A stretch of DNA of 64,000 nucleotides, from contig JAETNS010000008.1 in NCBI GenBank assembly GCA_021772015.1, positions 62,001-126,000 on the forward strand. The letters are read 5' to 3'. Made by a program: the position numbers and the translations under genes. Source of the stretch: Prevotellaceae bacterium (GTDB lineage Bacteria > Bacteroidota > Bacteroidia > Bacteroidales > Muribaculaceae). Below are positions 17,984 through 25,943 of this stretch, in pieces. The notes under the pieces were generated by a model that saw only the letters and a program-made list of their open reading frames with translations, did not search any database and was not told the origin of the DNA. The first letter of the stretch is position 1. Each line of letters starts with the position of its first letter.

Positions 17984-18817
17984 ATGGATTTTCTTAAAGA
18001 ACTAAACGGCTCTAAAAATTACACATTTCATTCACACACTGAATTTTGCGACGGGCGCGCGACGATGGAGGCGTTCGCCCGCGAGGTGGTCGCGCGAGGA
18101 TTCACCCATTACGGTTTCTCCCCCCATTGCCCGATTCCGATCGTCTCCCCTTGCAACATGCGTAGGGAGGATGTCGCCCGTTATCTTGGAGAGGTCGACA
18201 GGATACGCCGTGAATATGGCGGCCGATGCCGTTTCTATGCTTCGATGGAGGTGGATTACCTCGGCGAGGAATTCGGTCCGGCCAATGCCTATATCAGGCA
18301 GCTTCCTCTCGACTATGTGATAGGGTCGGTCCATTTCATTCCCAACCGGAAAGGGCGGCTGATAGATGTCGACGGGCGTTTCGAGTCGTTCAAAAGGAAG
18401 ATGAGCGATTATTTCGAGGATGACATAAGGTATGTCTGTGAGACATTTTATTCCCAGTCTGTAGCGATGGTTGAGGCAGGAGGGCTTGATATAATCGGCC
18501 ATCTTGACAAAATCGGCCAGAACGCGTCAGATTATCAGCCCGGTATAGAGGACGAGCCTTGGTATCAGGAGCTTGTGGAGGGGCTTATTGACCGCATAAT
18601 AGCCCATAACGCTGGCTGTCCCGAACGCCCGATCACGGTAGAGATCAACACCAAAGCTTACGCCGACCATGCCGGGCGGCTTTTCCCGCATCCGCGATAT
18701 TGGGGACGGCTGCGGCGCGCGGCCGTCCCGATGATCATCAATTCCGACGCTCATGTGCCGGCGCTGATCGACGCTTCGCGCGGGGTGGCGTTCGGGATGT
18801 TGGATACATTGGATTAA
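17984..18817 (+). CDS. hisK: PHP-domain histidinol-phosphatase
   Basis: 277 residues from the ATG at 17984; the frame is open further up, but only inside cstA. The PHP metal-binding motifs are all present: HSHTEFCDG near residues 16-24, HCPIP, GSVHFI, IIGHLDKI, EINTKAY and NSDAH. This set and spacing fit the HisK/HisJ type of histidinol-phosphatase, which removes phosphate from L-histidinol phosphate in histidine synthesis. No other his genes are nearby, so the substrate is a family-level assignment; some PHP proteins act on other phosphoesters. Confidence 0.8.
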   Translation: MDFLKELNGSKNYTFHSHTEFCDGRATMEAFAREVVARGFTHYGFSPHCPIPIVSPCNMRREDVARYLGEVDRIRREYGGRCRFYASMEVDYLGEEFGPANAYIRQLPLDYVIGSVHFIPNRKGRLIDVDGRFESFKRKMSDYFEDDIRYVCETFYSQSVAMVEAGGLDIIGHLDKIGQNASDYQPGIEDEPWYQELVEGLIDRIIAHNAGCPERPITVEINTKAYADHAGRLFPHPRYWGRLRRAAVPMIINSDAHVPALIDASRGVAFGMLDTLD

Positions 18818-18857
18818 CCCTTCACTTCGCTCGGGCACCGGACCGGCTGTTGACAGC

Positions 18858-18883
18858 TTGTTATTATTCCTTGTTATTATTCC
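18858..18883. repeat. Tandem duplication of a 13-nt unit
   Basis: ttgttattattcc occurs twice head to tail between the convergent hisK and DUF6056-like genes. A slippage product; no function is evident. Confidence 0.6.
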
Positions 18884-18905
18884 TTGTGTTTTTTGGTTTA
18901 GGCGG

Positions 18906-20645
18906 CTACCAGTATTTGGCGGGTGAAACGGTCAGGATATCGACCGCCGGGTCATTTATCTCGGCGTAAGACCGCCAGACGGGGCGGAAATAATAGAGAT
19001 CGCGCTGCGCCGAAGTGGCTTTGGCGGTGGTGAAGGGGATGATCTCGAAAAACCTTATGTCTCGCTTGCCCGAGGCGGTCTTCACCTCGGCGTTGATCTT
19101 AAGGAAGGGATATTCTTCCTTATAGATGTCATAGCGGGGAAGATCGTAGCCGGAGGTATAGGCGGGTTCTTTGTCGGAGATAAAGTTTTCGCCGAGGCGT
19201 GTGATGCCGTTGATGACAATGTTGTAAGGCAGGTCTTTTAGATCGGTGGGGATTACACGGACGGGGTTATGGTTGCGGTTTGCCGGATGCAGGGTCAGGA
19301 AATGCAGTGAGACATAGTTGACGTAATAGTCATTGCATGCCCATTGCCAAGGATATTTGTTGTAATGGGGGTAAGGAGTGGGATCGAAGAATACTTGGCC
19401 GTCAGGGCTTTCTCCCATAAGTTTTTCGACTTGACGCTGCTCTTCGGAGAATTTCATTTGTAGCGGTATGTTGAACACGCAGGCGGTGAGTATGAACAAC
19501 GTCAGGATTGTGCTTCCTGTCCATAAGCCAATGACAATGTGTTTACGGTCATGTCTTATTCGTGGGATGAGACCGGTTGTCAGGGAAACGAGTCCGATGA
19601 TTGAGAAAGTGATCCCGGGAATCATAGCGCGTGGCATATTGAAAAACAATCCCATCGCAAGATTTGTGGCTGTCACCAAAACGCATAGCAACTGCAATAC
19701 CACGGATGGAGACGCGGGGAATCCATCTTTTACCCATTTTCTGAAAGTAAAACCTTTGAAGGCAATCCTTGTCCTTTTCAGGATTGCGACACAGAGAATA
19801 ACAGCCAGATACAGTATCGGCAATACGATATGGGGCAGCAGCCATACACCTCCTGTAAGGGTGTAGGGCTGGAACCAGTTGGCCGGATTCAGGGTTATCG
19901 CAACCTCATCGGTGCGATTTCCGGTCGCGGGGGAAATCAGTGTGTAGATTATGCCGATACATAATGCCATAACCATCAAGGTCATAGGCTTTCGTGCTTT
20001 ACTTGACCCGAACATCCATATCACACACATCGGACCGAACACACATAACGCATTCCCCTCATGCCACATTCCGGCCACGAGCATACATATGCATCCGATC
20101 ACAGTCGATATGGTTGACCGGTCTGTCAGCCACAATTTCTTCAAAAAGATCACCACGCAGAATAGTATCAAGGCTATGTCGGCAAGATAGGGGAGATAAT
20201 ATCCTACAAGAAACATGTTGTCGTTCCATGGATATCCAAGCAACACCAACAGTGTTGTCAGCGAAATAGCAATAGGGGTGTTGACATCCTCTTTCACAGA
20301 CACGGTGTTAGATCTGCCGGGCAGTATTGTCAATCGGTAGATCAGCAGGAATATGAAAGCCAATATGATGCCTTCGGCGAGGCCTGTCACCCACCGGGGT
20401 AGAAGAGCTACCGCCAGATCATAGAGGGGAGTTGCCAGCCGGCCGTTGGAGTTGATATAATCGTCTGCAAAAATGTACCCGATATCGGGTAAAGGATTGG
20501 CCTCTCCAATCCTTTCAAGGAGTTCGGTATTGTAGTAGTAATATTTAAGATCGTCAGCAAAAGGATATGTTACAGTCCCCATGATGGCGACGACGACACA
20601 GACAATGATAGCAATTGCCCAGGAGAATATGACTTTTTTCTGCAT
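18906..20645 (-). CDS. Multi-spanning membrane protein, DUF6056-like
   Basis: 579 residues from the ATG at 20645. A 24-codon upstream extension would be translated from a hairpin and is unlikely. About eleven hydrophobic helices are seen, beginning MQKKVIFSWAIAIIVCVVVAIM. A short acidic loop PFADDLKYYYYN follows the first helix, and a soluble C-terminal region of about 150 residues comes last (from PHYNKYPWQW on). This recalls DUF6056 and GT-C fold glycosyltransferases, in which an acidic motif after the first helix is catalytic. The role is inferred only: possibly transfer of a sugar from a lipid carrier at the outer face of the inner membrane. No glycan cluster surrounds it. Confidence 0.6.
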   Translation of the reverse strand: MQKKVIFSWAIAIIVCVVVAIMGTVTYPFADDLKYYYYNTELLERIGEANPLPDIGYIFADDYINSNGRLATPLYDLAVALLPRWVTGLAEGIILAFIFLLIYRLTILPGRSNTVSVKEDVNTPIAISLTTLLVLLGYPWNDNMFLVGYYLPYLADIALILFCVVIFLKKLWLTDRSTISTVIGCICMLVAGMWHEGNALCVFGPMCVIWMFGSSKARKPMTLMVMALCIGIIYTLISPATGNRTDEVAITLNPANWFQPYTLTGGVWLLPHIVLPILYLAVILCVAILKRTRIAFKGFTFRKWVKDGFPASPSVVLQLLCVLVTATNLAMGLFFNMPRAMIPGITFSIIGLVSLTTGLIPRIRHDRKHIVIGLWTGSTILTLFILTACVFNIPLQMKFSEEQRQVEKLMGESPDGQVFFDPTPYPHYNKYPWQWACNDYYVNYVSLHFLTLHPANRNHNPVRVIPTDLKDLPYNIVINGITRLGENFISDKEPAYTSGYDLPRYDIYKEEYPFLKINAEVKTASGKRDIRFFEIIPFTTAKATSAQRDLYYFRPVWRSYAEINDPAVDILTVSPAKYW

Positions 20646-20675
20646 GATACAGGTTCGGCGCGGGGAACGATATGA

Positions 20676-20718
20676 AATGAAGCCGGAAGCCTCCATGTCA
20701 GTGGCTTCCGGCTTCATT
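20676..20718 (-). terminator. Terminator hairpin after korC
   Basis: A perfect 16-bp stem (20676-20691 with 20703-20718), 13 nt past the korC stop and upstream of the membrane protein gene. It separates the two minus-strand units. No long T tract. Confidence 0.75.
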
Positions 20719-20730
20719 ATTGATTAGGGA

Positions 20731-21270
20731 TTATTCCTTGACAAGCTCCATACCTTTGCGGATGGCGGCTTCATTGGCAGGGATCAGATGGTGGTGGCGT
20801 TCGGGGAGAGCCTTCTTGAGTCCGCGTACGACTGCCTCGACGGGGACATCGGGGCGCATCTTCAGCAACGCTCCCAGGAGGATCATGTTGTAGCTCTTGG
20901 CCTGACCCATCTCGATTGTGGCCTCCATAGCGTCAACCGGCACGATGGTGATGTCGGTGCGTGTCGGCGCGTGGTGGATTCCGTAGGGATCGTAGATCAG
21001 GACTCCGCCCGGTTTCACCTTGCTCTCGAACTTGTCGAGACTCTGCTGGTTGAGGATCACGGCAGTGTCGTAGGTGTCGAGGATCGGTGAGGAGATAGGC
21101 TCGTCGCTGATTATGACGGTGACGTTGGCTGTGCCGCCTCGCTGCTCGGGGCCGTATGACGGCATCCATGTAACCTCCAGGTCATTTTCGAGGGCGGCGT
21201 AAGCGAGGATCTTTCCCATCGACAGCACGCCTTGTCCGCCGAATCCGGCAATGATAATTTCGTCTTTCAT
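20731..21270 (-). CDS. korC: 2-oxoacid:ferredoxin oxidoreductase, gamma subunit
   Basis: 179 residues, the usual size of the gamma subunit. It begins IIIAGFGGQGVLSMGKILA, the nucleotide-binding style loop of the family, and contains MPSYGPEQRGGTANVTVI and AVILNQQSLDKFE. With the alpha, beta and ferredoxin subunits encoded just upstream it forms an enzyme that oxidatively decarboxylates a 2-oxoacid, probably 2-oxoglutarate, to the CoA ester while reducing ferredoxin; the reverse reaction is possible in anaerobes. Fourth gene of a four-gene operon, 19 nt after korB, with a strong hairpin after it. Confidence 0.9.
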   Translation of the reverse strand: MKDEIIIAGFGGQGVLSMGKILAYAALENDLEVTWMPSYGPEQRGGTANVTVIISDEPISSPILDTYDTAVILNQQSLDKFESKVKPGGVLIYDPYGIHHAPTRTDITIVPVDAMEATIEMGQAKSYNMILLGALLKMRPDVPVEAVVRGLKKALPERHHHLIPANEAAIRKGMELVKE

Positions 21271-21289
21271 CGGAAATTCAGTTAGAGGT

Positions 21290-22093
21290 TCATGATTTTT
21301 TTACTTCGACAGTCTTCTCTTCCAGACCGGCGGCGGTATCCTTTATGTCACCCAGTGGATAGTTGACAAACATGTTCTCTTCCATCCACTTGTTTGACTT
21401 CTCCGGGGTGAGCTTCCATCCCGAGGAGCAGGTGCCGACAACCTCGACGAAAGAGGTGCCTTTCTTCTCGATGGCGTTCTTGAATGCCTTTTTCAGGGCG
21501 TTCTTGGCCTTGCGGACAGCTTGGACGGTGTGGACGGCCTGACGGGTCACATAGCATGTGCCGTCGAGCAGGGCGACCACGTTTGAGACCTTCAGGGGGA
21601 ATCCGTTGAGGTCTGACCGGCGGCCGTAGGGGGATGTTGCGGTCTTAGCGCCAAGGATGGTGCAGGGTGACATCTGCCCTCCGGTCATGCCGTAGATACC
21701 GTTGTTGATCATTATTATGACGATGTTCTCGCCACGTGTGCAGGCGTGGATCGTCTCGGCTGATCCGATGGCGGCCAGGTCGCCGTCACCCTGGTAGGTG
21801 AACACCACCTTGTCGGGATTGAGGCGGCTGGCGGCTGTGGCCAGAGCCGGGGCGCGGCCGTGGGCGGCTTCGATCCAGTCGCAGTCGATGTAGTTGTAGG
21901 CGAAGACGGAGCAGCCTACGGGAGCAATGCCTATGGCCTTCTCTTCGAGGCCCATCTCCTCTATGACTTCGGCCACAAGTTTGTGGACCACGCCGTGGGA
22001 GCAGCCGGGGCAATAGTGCATATAGTTGTCGTCAATCAACCTCGGGCGGCTGTAGACTTTGTTTTCGGGGCGAATGATTTCCTCGCGTGTCAT
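21290..22093 (-). CDS. korB: 2-oxoacid:ferredoxin oxidoreductase, beta subunit (thiamine diphosphate)
   Basis: 267 residues. CPGC at 28-31 supplies cluster or disulfide cysteines. The thiamine-diphosphate motif is GDGD at 102-105 followed by NNGIYGMTGGQ at 130-140. IDCDWIEAAHGRAPA is typical of the 2-oxoglutarate type. Translation starts 2 nt after the korA stop, so the two are coupled. Kor and the branched-chain (Vor) enzymes are hard to separate by eye; 2-oxoglutarate is favoured. Confidence 0.92.
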   Translation of the reverse strand: MTREEIIRPENKVYSRPRLIDDNYMHYCPGCSHGVVHKLVAEVIEEMGLEEKAIGIAPVGCSVFAYNYIDCDWIEAAHGRAPALATAASRLNPDKVVFTYQGDGDLAAIGSAETIHACTRGENIVIIMINNGIYGMTGGQMSPCTILGAKTATSPYGRRSDLNGFPLKVSNVVALLDGTCYVTRQAVHTVQAVRKAKNALKKAFKNAIEKKGTSFVEVVGTCSSGWKLTPEKSNKWMEENMFVNYPLGDIKDTAAGLEEKTVEVKKS

Positions 22094-22095
22094 GA

Positions 22096-23205
22096 TTAGT
22101 CCTCCTTGGCGTTAGCGGGTTTGTCAATGAAGTCGCGGCGCAGCGCGTCGAGAATCTCGTTGGGGTTGGGGACGATACCTCCCATGCGGCCGAAGTGGCG
22201 TACGGGCACTGAGTCGCTTACGGCGAGTCTTACGTCCTCGATCATCTGGCCTGCGTTTATTTCGACGCAGAGGATCCCTTTGACGTTTTTGGCGGCTTCG
22301 CGTATCGCGTCATAGGGGAAGGGCCAGAGGGTTATCGGGCGTATGAGGCCGACTTTGACACCCTCCTTGCGGGCATCCTCGATGGCCTTCATGCAGATGC
22401 GGGCGATTGATCCGAAAGCGACAACGAGATAGTCTGCGTCTTCGGTGTAGCGGGCCTCGTAACGGACCTCGTTCTTCTCGATCTCGCGGTATGTGCGCTG
22501 GAAACGCTCGTTGTTCTTCTCCATCACGGCGGAGTCAAGCTCCAGTGAGGTCACAATGTTGCGTTTCGTGCGGCCATGATCCTTGCCGGTGACAGCCCAG
22601 GGGCATTGGCGGCGTATCTCCTCCTCGGTGCGACGGGGACGTTGCTCGGGCAACACCACTTTCTCCATCATCTGGCCGACAACGCCGTCAGCCAGAATCA
22701 TCGACGGGGTGCGGTATTTGAAGGCCAGGTCGAAGCCGAGGCTAACGAAGTCGGCCATCTCCTGTACGGTGGATGGGGCGAGTACGATCAGGTGGTAGTC
22801 GCCGTGGCCGCCTCCCTTGGTGGCCTGGAAATAGTCGCTCTGGGAGGGATGGATGGTGCCGAGGCCGGGGCCTCCGCGCATCACGTTCACGATCAGGGCA
22901 GGCAGCTCCGACGCGGCCAGGTAACTGATACCTTCCTGCATCAGGCTCACGCCCGGGGATGAGGATGAGGTCATGACGGCTTTCCCGGTTGCGGCTCCGC
23001 CGTAGACCATGTTGATCGAGGCGACCTCGCTCTCGGCCTGCAGAACTACCATGCCGGTTGTTTCCCAGGGCATCTGGGCCTCAAGGGTTTCGAGGACTTC
23101 GCTCTGGGGGGTGATGGGGTAGCCGAAGTAGCCGTCGCAGCCGTAGCGGATCGCTGCCATGGCGATAGCCTCGTTACCCTTCATGAGTTTTACGTTGTCT
23201 TTCAT
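22096..23205 (-). CDS. korA: 2-oxoacid:ferredoxin oxidoreductase, alpha subunit
   Basis: 369 residues. It begins with the pyrimidine-binding domain (MKGNEAIAMAAIRYGCDGYFGYPITPQSE split in two halves), contains AGGEAT-like segment VYGGAATGKAVMTSSSSPGVSLMQEG that contacts the cofactor, and ends with the conserved EINAGQMIEDVRL. It pairs with the beta subunit. Spacing from the ferredoxin gene is 27 nt. Annotated variously as KorA or VorB in Bacteroidales; specificity is inferred. Confidence 0.92.
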   Translation of the reverse strand: MKDNVKLMKGNEAIAMAAIRYGCDGYFGYPITPQSEVLETLEAQMPWETTGMVVLQAESEVASINMVYGGAATGKAVMTSSSSPGVSLMQEGISYLAASELPALIVNVMRGGPGLGTIHPSQSDYFQATKGGGHGDYHLIVLAPSTVQEMADFVSLGFDLAFKYRTPSMILADGVVGQMMEKVVLPEQRPRRTEEEIRRQCPWAVTGKDHGRTKRNIVTSLELDSAVMEKNNERFQRTYREIEKNEVRYEARYTEDADYLVVAFGSIARICMKAIEDARKEGVKVGLIRPITLWPFPYDAIREAAKNVKGILCVEINAGQMIEDVRLAVSDSVPVRHFGRMGGIVPNPNEILDALRRDFIDKPANAKED

Positions 23206-23232
23206 CTGGGGGAAATGGCTGGAAAATTAAAA

Positions 23233-23463
23233 CTACTTGACTACCACTCGGTAAACCTCGATGCAAGCGTCGGGGCAGACCATAGCGCAGGCTGCGCATC
23301 CGATACAGGCTTCCTCGTTGGCGGGGTAGGCAAAATGATAACCTCGATCGTTGACCTCCTTGGGTTGCAGGGAAAGGACATCGCACGGGCAGGCGACCAC
23401 GCATAGGTCGCATCCTTTGCAGCGTTCTTTCTCGATCGTTACTGCTCCGTGAATTTTAGGCAT
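23233..23463 (-). CDS. korD: Ferredoxin-type subunit with two 4Fe-4S clusters
   Basis: 76 residues. Two CxxCxxCxxxC sets are complete: cysteines at 15, 18, 21, 25 and at 53, 56, 59, 63, enough for two 4Fe-4S clusters. The protein is the electron-transfer (delta) subunit of the oxoacid oxidoreductase that follows. First gene of the operon, with a near-consensus promoter about 90 nt upstream and a hairpin at the predicted 5' end of the mRNA. Confidence 0.92.
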   Translation of the reverse strand: MPKIHGAVTIEKERCKGCDLCVVACPCDVLSLQPKEVNDRGYHFAYPANEEACIGCAACAMVCPDACIEVYRVVVK

Positions 23464-23513
23464 AACTTGCAGTTGACTTAAGCGTAAGCGTTCGGGAAAA
23501 GATTGGTTACAGA

Positions 23514-23546
23514 GGACTCGCCGCCGTAAGCCCGGGCGGGGAGTCC
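23514..23546 (-). promoter_or_regulatory. Hairpin at the predicted 5' end of the kor transcript
   Basis: ggactc at 23514-23519 pairs with gagtcc at 23541-23546, with further GC pairs inside. The predicted transcription start is near 23545, so the mRNA would begin with this stem. It may protect the 5' end from decay. Confidence 0.45.
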
Positions 23547-23551
23547 AATCG

Positions 23552-23581
23552 CAAAGGTATGCTTTTTTTTTGATTCCACAA
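23552..23581 (-). promoter_or_regulatory. korDABC promoter
   Basis: On the minus strand TTG (23579-23581), a 19-nt gap, then TACCTTTG (23552-23559): a near-perfect Bacteroidetes promoter. Confidence 0.75.
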
Positions 23582-23589
23582 CAACTTTT

Positions 23590-24111
23590 TCATAAAGAAA
23601 ACCCCTCGATTTTGATGTTTTTCAACAGGTTTTCCTGAAAGTCGTTGAGATTGGCAAGCATGGCGGCTCCCCACGCGATGGTTTTTATCATCGGGGGCGT
23701 AGATTCGGCCCGGTCGGTTGGCGGGTCGGTCGCGCCTGACATGTTGATTCTCATTCCGGTGGATCCGCGTCGCAATTCCCAGCCGTGATCGTCTGTCAGC
23801 AGGAATATGGCGTTGCCGTCGGGCGGAAGCGAGGGGGGCAGGTAACGCGCCCCCAGTGTCGAAGCCAGACGTGTGCCCCGGTGGGGGTCGTCGAGGGTGA
23901 ACGAGACTTTGAATCCGGCTCCGGCAAGCTCGCGCACGATGTCGGCCATGGCGGGATGGCTGATGTCGCTGACAAACACCTCGCAGGGTGTGAAATCAAC
24001 GATCAACTCCCCGGGGCGGTTGCCACGGGGAGTGATCTTAGGTCGGTAGGAGGATGCTGCTTTGCCGGAGCGATGCTCCTCCATTTTCTTCTCAAGATAA
24101 TTGTCTGCCAT
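23590..24111 (-). CDS. Conserved-looking hypothetical protein
   Basis: 173 residues, no signal peptide or membrane helix. I do not recognise a named family. The first 25 residues are charged (NYLEKKMEEHRSGK). The middle has alternating strand and helix (GELIVDFTPCEVFVSDISHP, then DIVRELAGAGFKVSFTLDDP and AIFLLTDD), which would suit a Rossmann-like or thioredoxin-like alpha/beta fold. The end is amphipathic. It is 6 nt upstream of, and would be transcribed after, the secreted protein at 24118. The kor promoter lies immediately downstream of it. Cytosolic; function unknown. Confidence 0.6.
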   Translation of the reverse strand: MADNYLEKKMEEHRSGKAASSYRPKITPRGNRPGELIVDFTPCEVFVSDISHPAMADIVRELAGAGFKVSFTLDDPHRGTRLASTLGARYLPPSLPPDGNAIFLLTDDHGWELRRGSTGMRINMSGATDPPTDRAESTPPMIKTIAWGAAMLANLNDFQENLLKNIKIEGFSL

Positions 24112-24117
24112 ACGATG

Positions 24118-25065
24118 TCACATGCCGAAGCTTAGAGTCGTGTAGTAGTTGCCGTAGTTGGAGTTGAACTCCAGGGTGACATACCGGTTGTTGTTGCCAA
24201 ACCATGTCGAGGAGATGACTCCTCCCTGGTTGACCGAGCTGACAGGCACGCCGTATTGGCCGCAGAAAGTGTTGTAGAGGGCGTTGTAGCGGCTCATGTC
24301 GTAGTATGTCGACGGATAGGTGAACGACGATCCGCAAAGCGCGCCATTATTATAGTAGAGGGCTGCGTCAGGCCAGTAATAGTTCATTTGCGGCACATTG
24401 GTCAGATACACGACATTGTTGCCGTAGCTGGTCACGCTGTATCCCTGGTTTATGAGTGTGCGCAAGGTGAGATCGACTGTAGTGCCGAACGCTATTCCGA
24501 GGATTGTCCCGAAGGAAGGTCCGTATACCGCAGGCCGCCATGCGGGAGGGGGAAGAGGGCGGCGGTAATGGCCGAAGAAAGGCACATGATGGTTGTGTGG
24601 CCCTCCTCCGAAATACACCGGACGGTGGGGACGCGACGGTGGCGGTGGGGGCGGTGTCGGACGGCCGGGCCTGTGGCCGTGGTCGGGACGATAATGGCCG
24701 TTGCCTCCACCGTGATCAGGCTTCCATCCGTGGTTGCCGCCATTGCCACCGGGACGGTGGCCGTTTCCGCCGGGGCGATTCCCGTTTCCGCCTCCGGGGC
24801 GGTGGCCGTTGTCGGGACGATGATTATTGTTGCCTCCTCCCGGACGATGGCTCCCTCCGTTGTTTCCACCGGGACGATTCCCGCCGGGACGGTTTTGTCC
24901 GCCTCCTCCATTGTTGTTTCCCGGACGGGGCTTGCCGGCAGAGCCGTTTGACTGTCCGAAATGGCTCTGTCTGCCGCCATTGTGGTCAGGCTGGGCGGTC
25001 ATCGGCATCACGGCCATAGACAGTGCCACTAAAAAAGCGCTGATGTATCTATAGTATTTTCTCAT
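24118..25065 (-). CDS. Secreted low-complexity Gly/Asn/His/Pro-rich protein
   Basis: 315 residues with a signal peptide (ISAFLVALSMAVMPMTA, cleavage before QPDHN). Residues about 30-145 are a degenerate repeat of Gly, Asn, His, Arg and Pro (units like HRPGGGNNN and RPGGNGG), ending in a PTPPPPPPSRPHRP stretch. The remaining 160 residues form a Tyr/Asn-rich domain with a short hydrophobic segment (FGTILGIAFGTTVDL) and strands such as TLEFNSNYGNYYTT. The low-complexity part could be a flexible cell-surface or periplasmic linker, or bind metal through its histidines. No named family is recognised. The repeat region is a slippage risk in assembly. Confidence 0.65.
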   Translation of the reverse strand: MRKYYRYISAFLVALSMAVMPMTAQPDHNGGRQSHFGQSNGSAGKPRPGNNNGGGGQNRPGGNRPGGNNGGSHRPGGGNNNHRPDNGHRPGGGNGNRPGGNGHRPGGNGGNHGWKPDHGGGNGHYRPDHGHRPGRPTPPPPPPSRPHRPVYFGGGPHNHHVPFFGHYRRPLPPPAWRPAVYGPSFGTILGIAFGTTVDLTLRTLINQGYSVTSYGNNVVYLTNVPQMNYYWPDAALYYNNGALCGSSFTYPSTYYDMSRYNALYNTFCGQYGVPVSSVNQGGVISSTWFGNNNRYVTLEFNSNYGNYYTTLSFGM

Positions 25066-25205
25066 GACACTTCAATGATTGTTGAGGCTTGTTTTATTAT
25101 TTAGAATAGGTGTCGAGCTATAAGGTTTAAAGAATAGGATCAAAAAAATGTGAATCGTCCGCTGTTATCGCGCCGCTTTGCGCGTCATAGTAATGAAAAA
25201 AATCG

Positions 25206-25213
25206 TAAATTTG
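25206..25213 (+). promoter_or_regulatory. -7 element of the small lipoprotein gene
   Basis: TAAATTTG matches TAnnTTTG, 33 nt before the ATG at 25246. A TTTG at 25177-25180 is 25 nt upstream, a little far for a -33. Confidence 0.5.
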
Positions 25214-25245
25214 CCATCAGGAAAACTCATTAAACTTGTATTGAC

Positions 25246-25680
25246 ATGAAAAAGAATCTTTTATTTCTGTTTATCGGTCTGGTCGCCGTGATTGGCGCAG
25301 GCCTGACATCCTGCTCCGGTGGCGGAGCCGACGCGAAAGTCAACACATTCGTTGACCAGTTGAATTCGGAGACTTTCAAGGAGCAGACCGTCAAGAGCGG
25401 TGTGTTCACCGACGCGGAGGCGAAAGTTGAGGATGGTGCTGTCGTGCTGACCTTCAAGACAATCCCCGGCCTCTCGTTCAAACATGCCACCAAAGAACTG
25501 ATGGATGCCCAGAAAGCCGGCATGATGGCCCAGTTCAAAGAGGCAGTGCCTGTCGACAAAGTGTTCCGTGAAGGATTCGAGGGTATGAAAGAGAAGAACA
25601 TGGTCTTCCGTATGACATTCCTCGACACCAACGGCGACTCCGCTTCGCTCGACATCTCTCCCGCCGAAGTCCTCGACTGA
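25246..25680 (+). CDS. Small predicted lipoprotein
   Basis: 144 residues. The signal sequence ends in a lipobox LTSC with the lipidated cysteine at residue 23, followed by SGGGAD, so the mature protein is membrane-anchored on the periplasmic side or surface. The remaining 115 residues are hydrophilic and mixed alpha/beta (VNTFVDQLNSETFKEQ, then VVLTFKTIPGLSF). I do not recognise the family. It has its own promoter -7 and a textbook terminator, so it is a single-gene unit. Confidence 0.75.
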   Translation: MKKNLLFLFIGLVAVIGAGLTSCSGGGADAKVNTFVDQLNSETFKEQTVKSGVFTDAEAKVEDGAVVLTFKTIPGLSFKHATKELMDAQKAGMMAQFKEAVPVDKVFREGFEGMKEKNMVFRMTFLDTNGDSASLDISPAEVLD

Positions 25681-25726
25681 TCACCTCGATCTTATTTGAA
25701 CCTCTCAAATTTATTGGAATATGTGG

Positions 25727-25756
25727 CTCCCCGGAATCCCTCCGGGGAGTTTTTTA
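25727..25756 (+). terminator. Intrinsic terminator of the lipoprotein gene
   Basis: A perfect 9-bp stem ctccccgga/tccggggag with a 5-nt loop, followed by six Ts. 46 nt after the stop. Confidence 0.93.
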
Positions 25757-25768
25757 TCATTGAAGATT

Positions 25769-25848
25769 AAGGCTCTCACAGATTCCACAGATCACACAGA
25801 TACAATCCGGATTGTATCTGTGTGATCTGTGGAATCTGTGAGAGCCTT
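25769..25848. repeat. Palindromic repeat, copy 6 (perfect 80-bp palindrome)
   Basis: Left arm 25769-25808 is the exact reverse complement of right arm 25809-25848: 40 bp each, no loop and no mismatch. The 9-nt units are the diverged variants agattccac and agatcacac, and the other arm carries the exact complementary changes. Confidence 0.97.
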
Positions 25849-25943
25849 TTCCCGATATAACTGTTGCGCGATCAATATAATAATCTGCGAAAAAGAGTCT
25901 CGTTAAAGGATCTTTATTGTGGTTAACAAAATTTAAGCATCGA

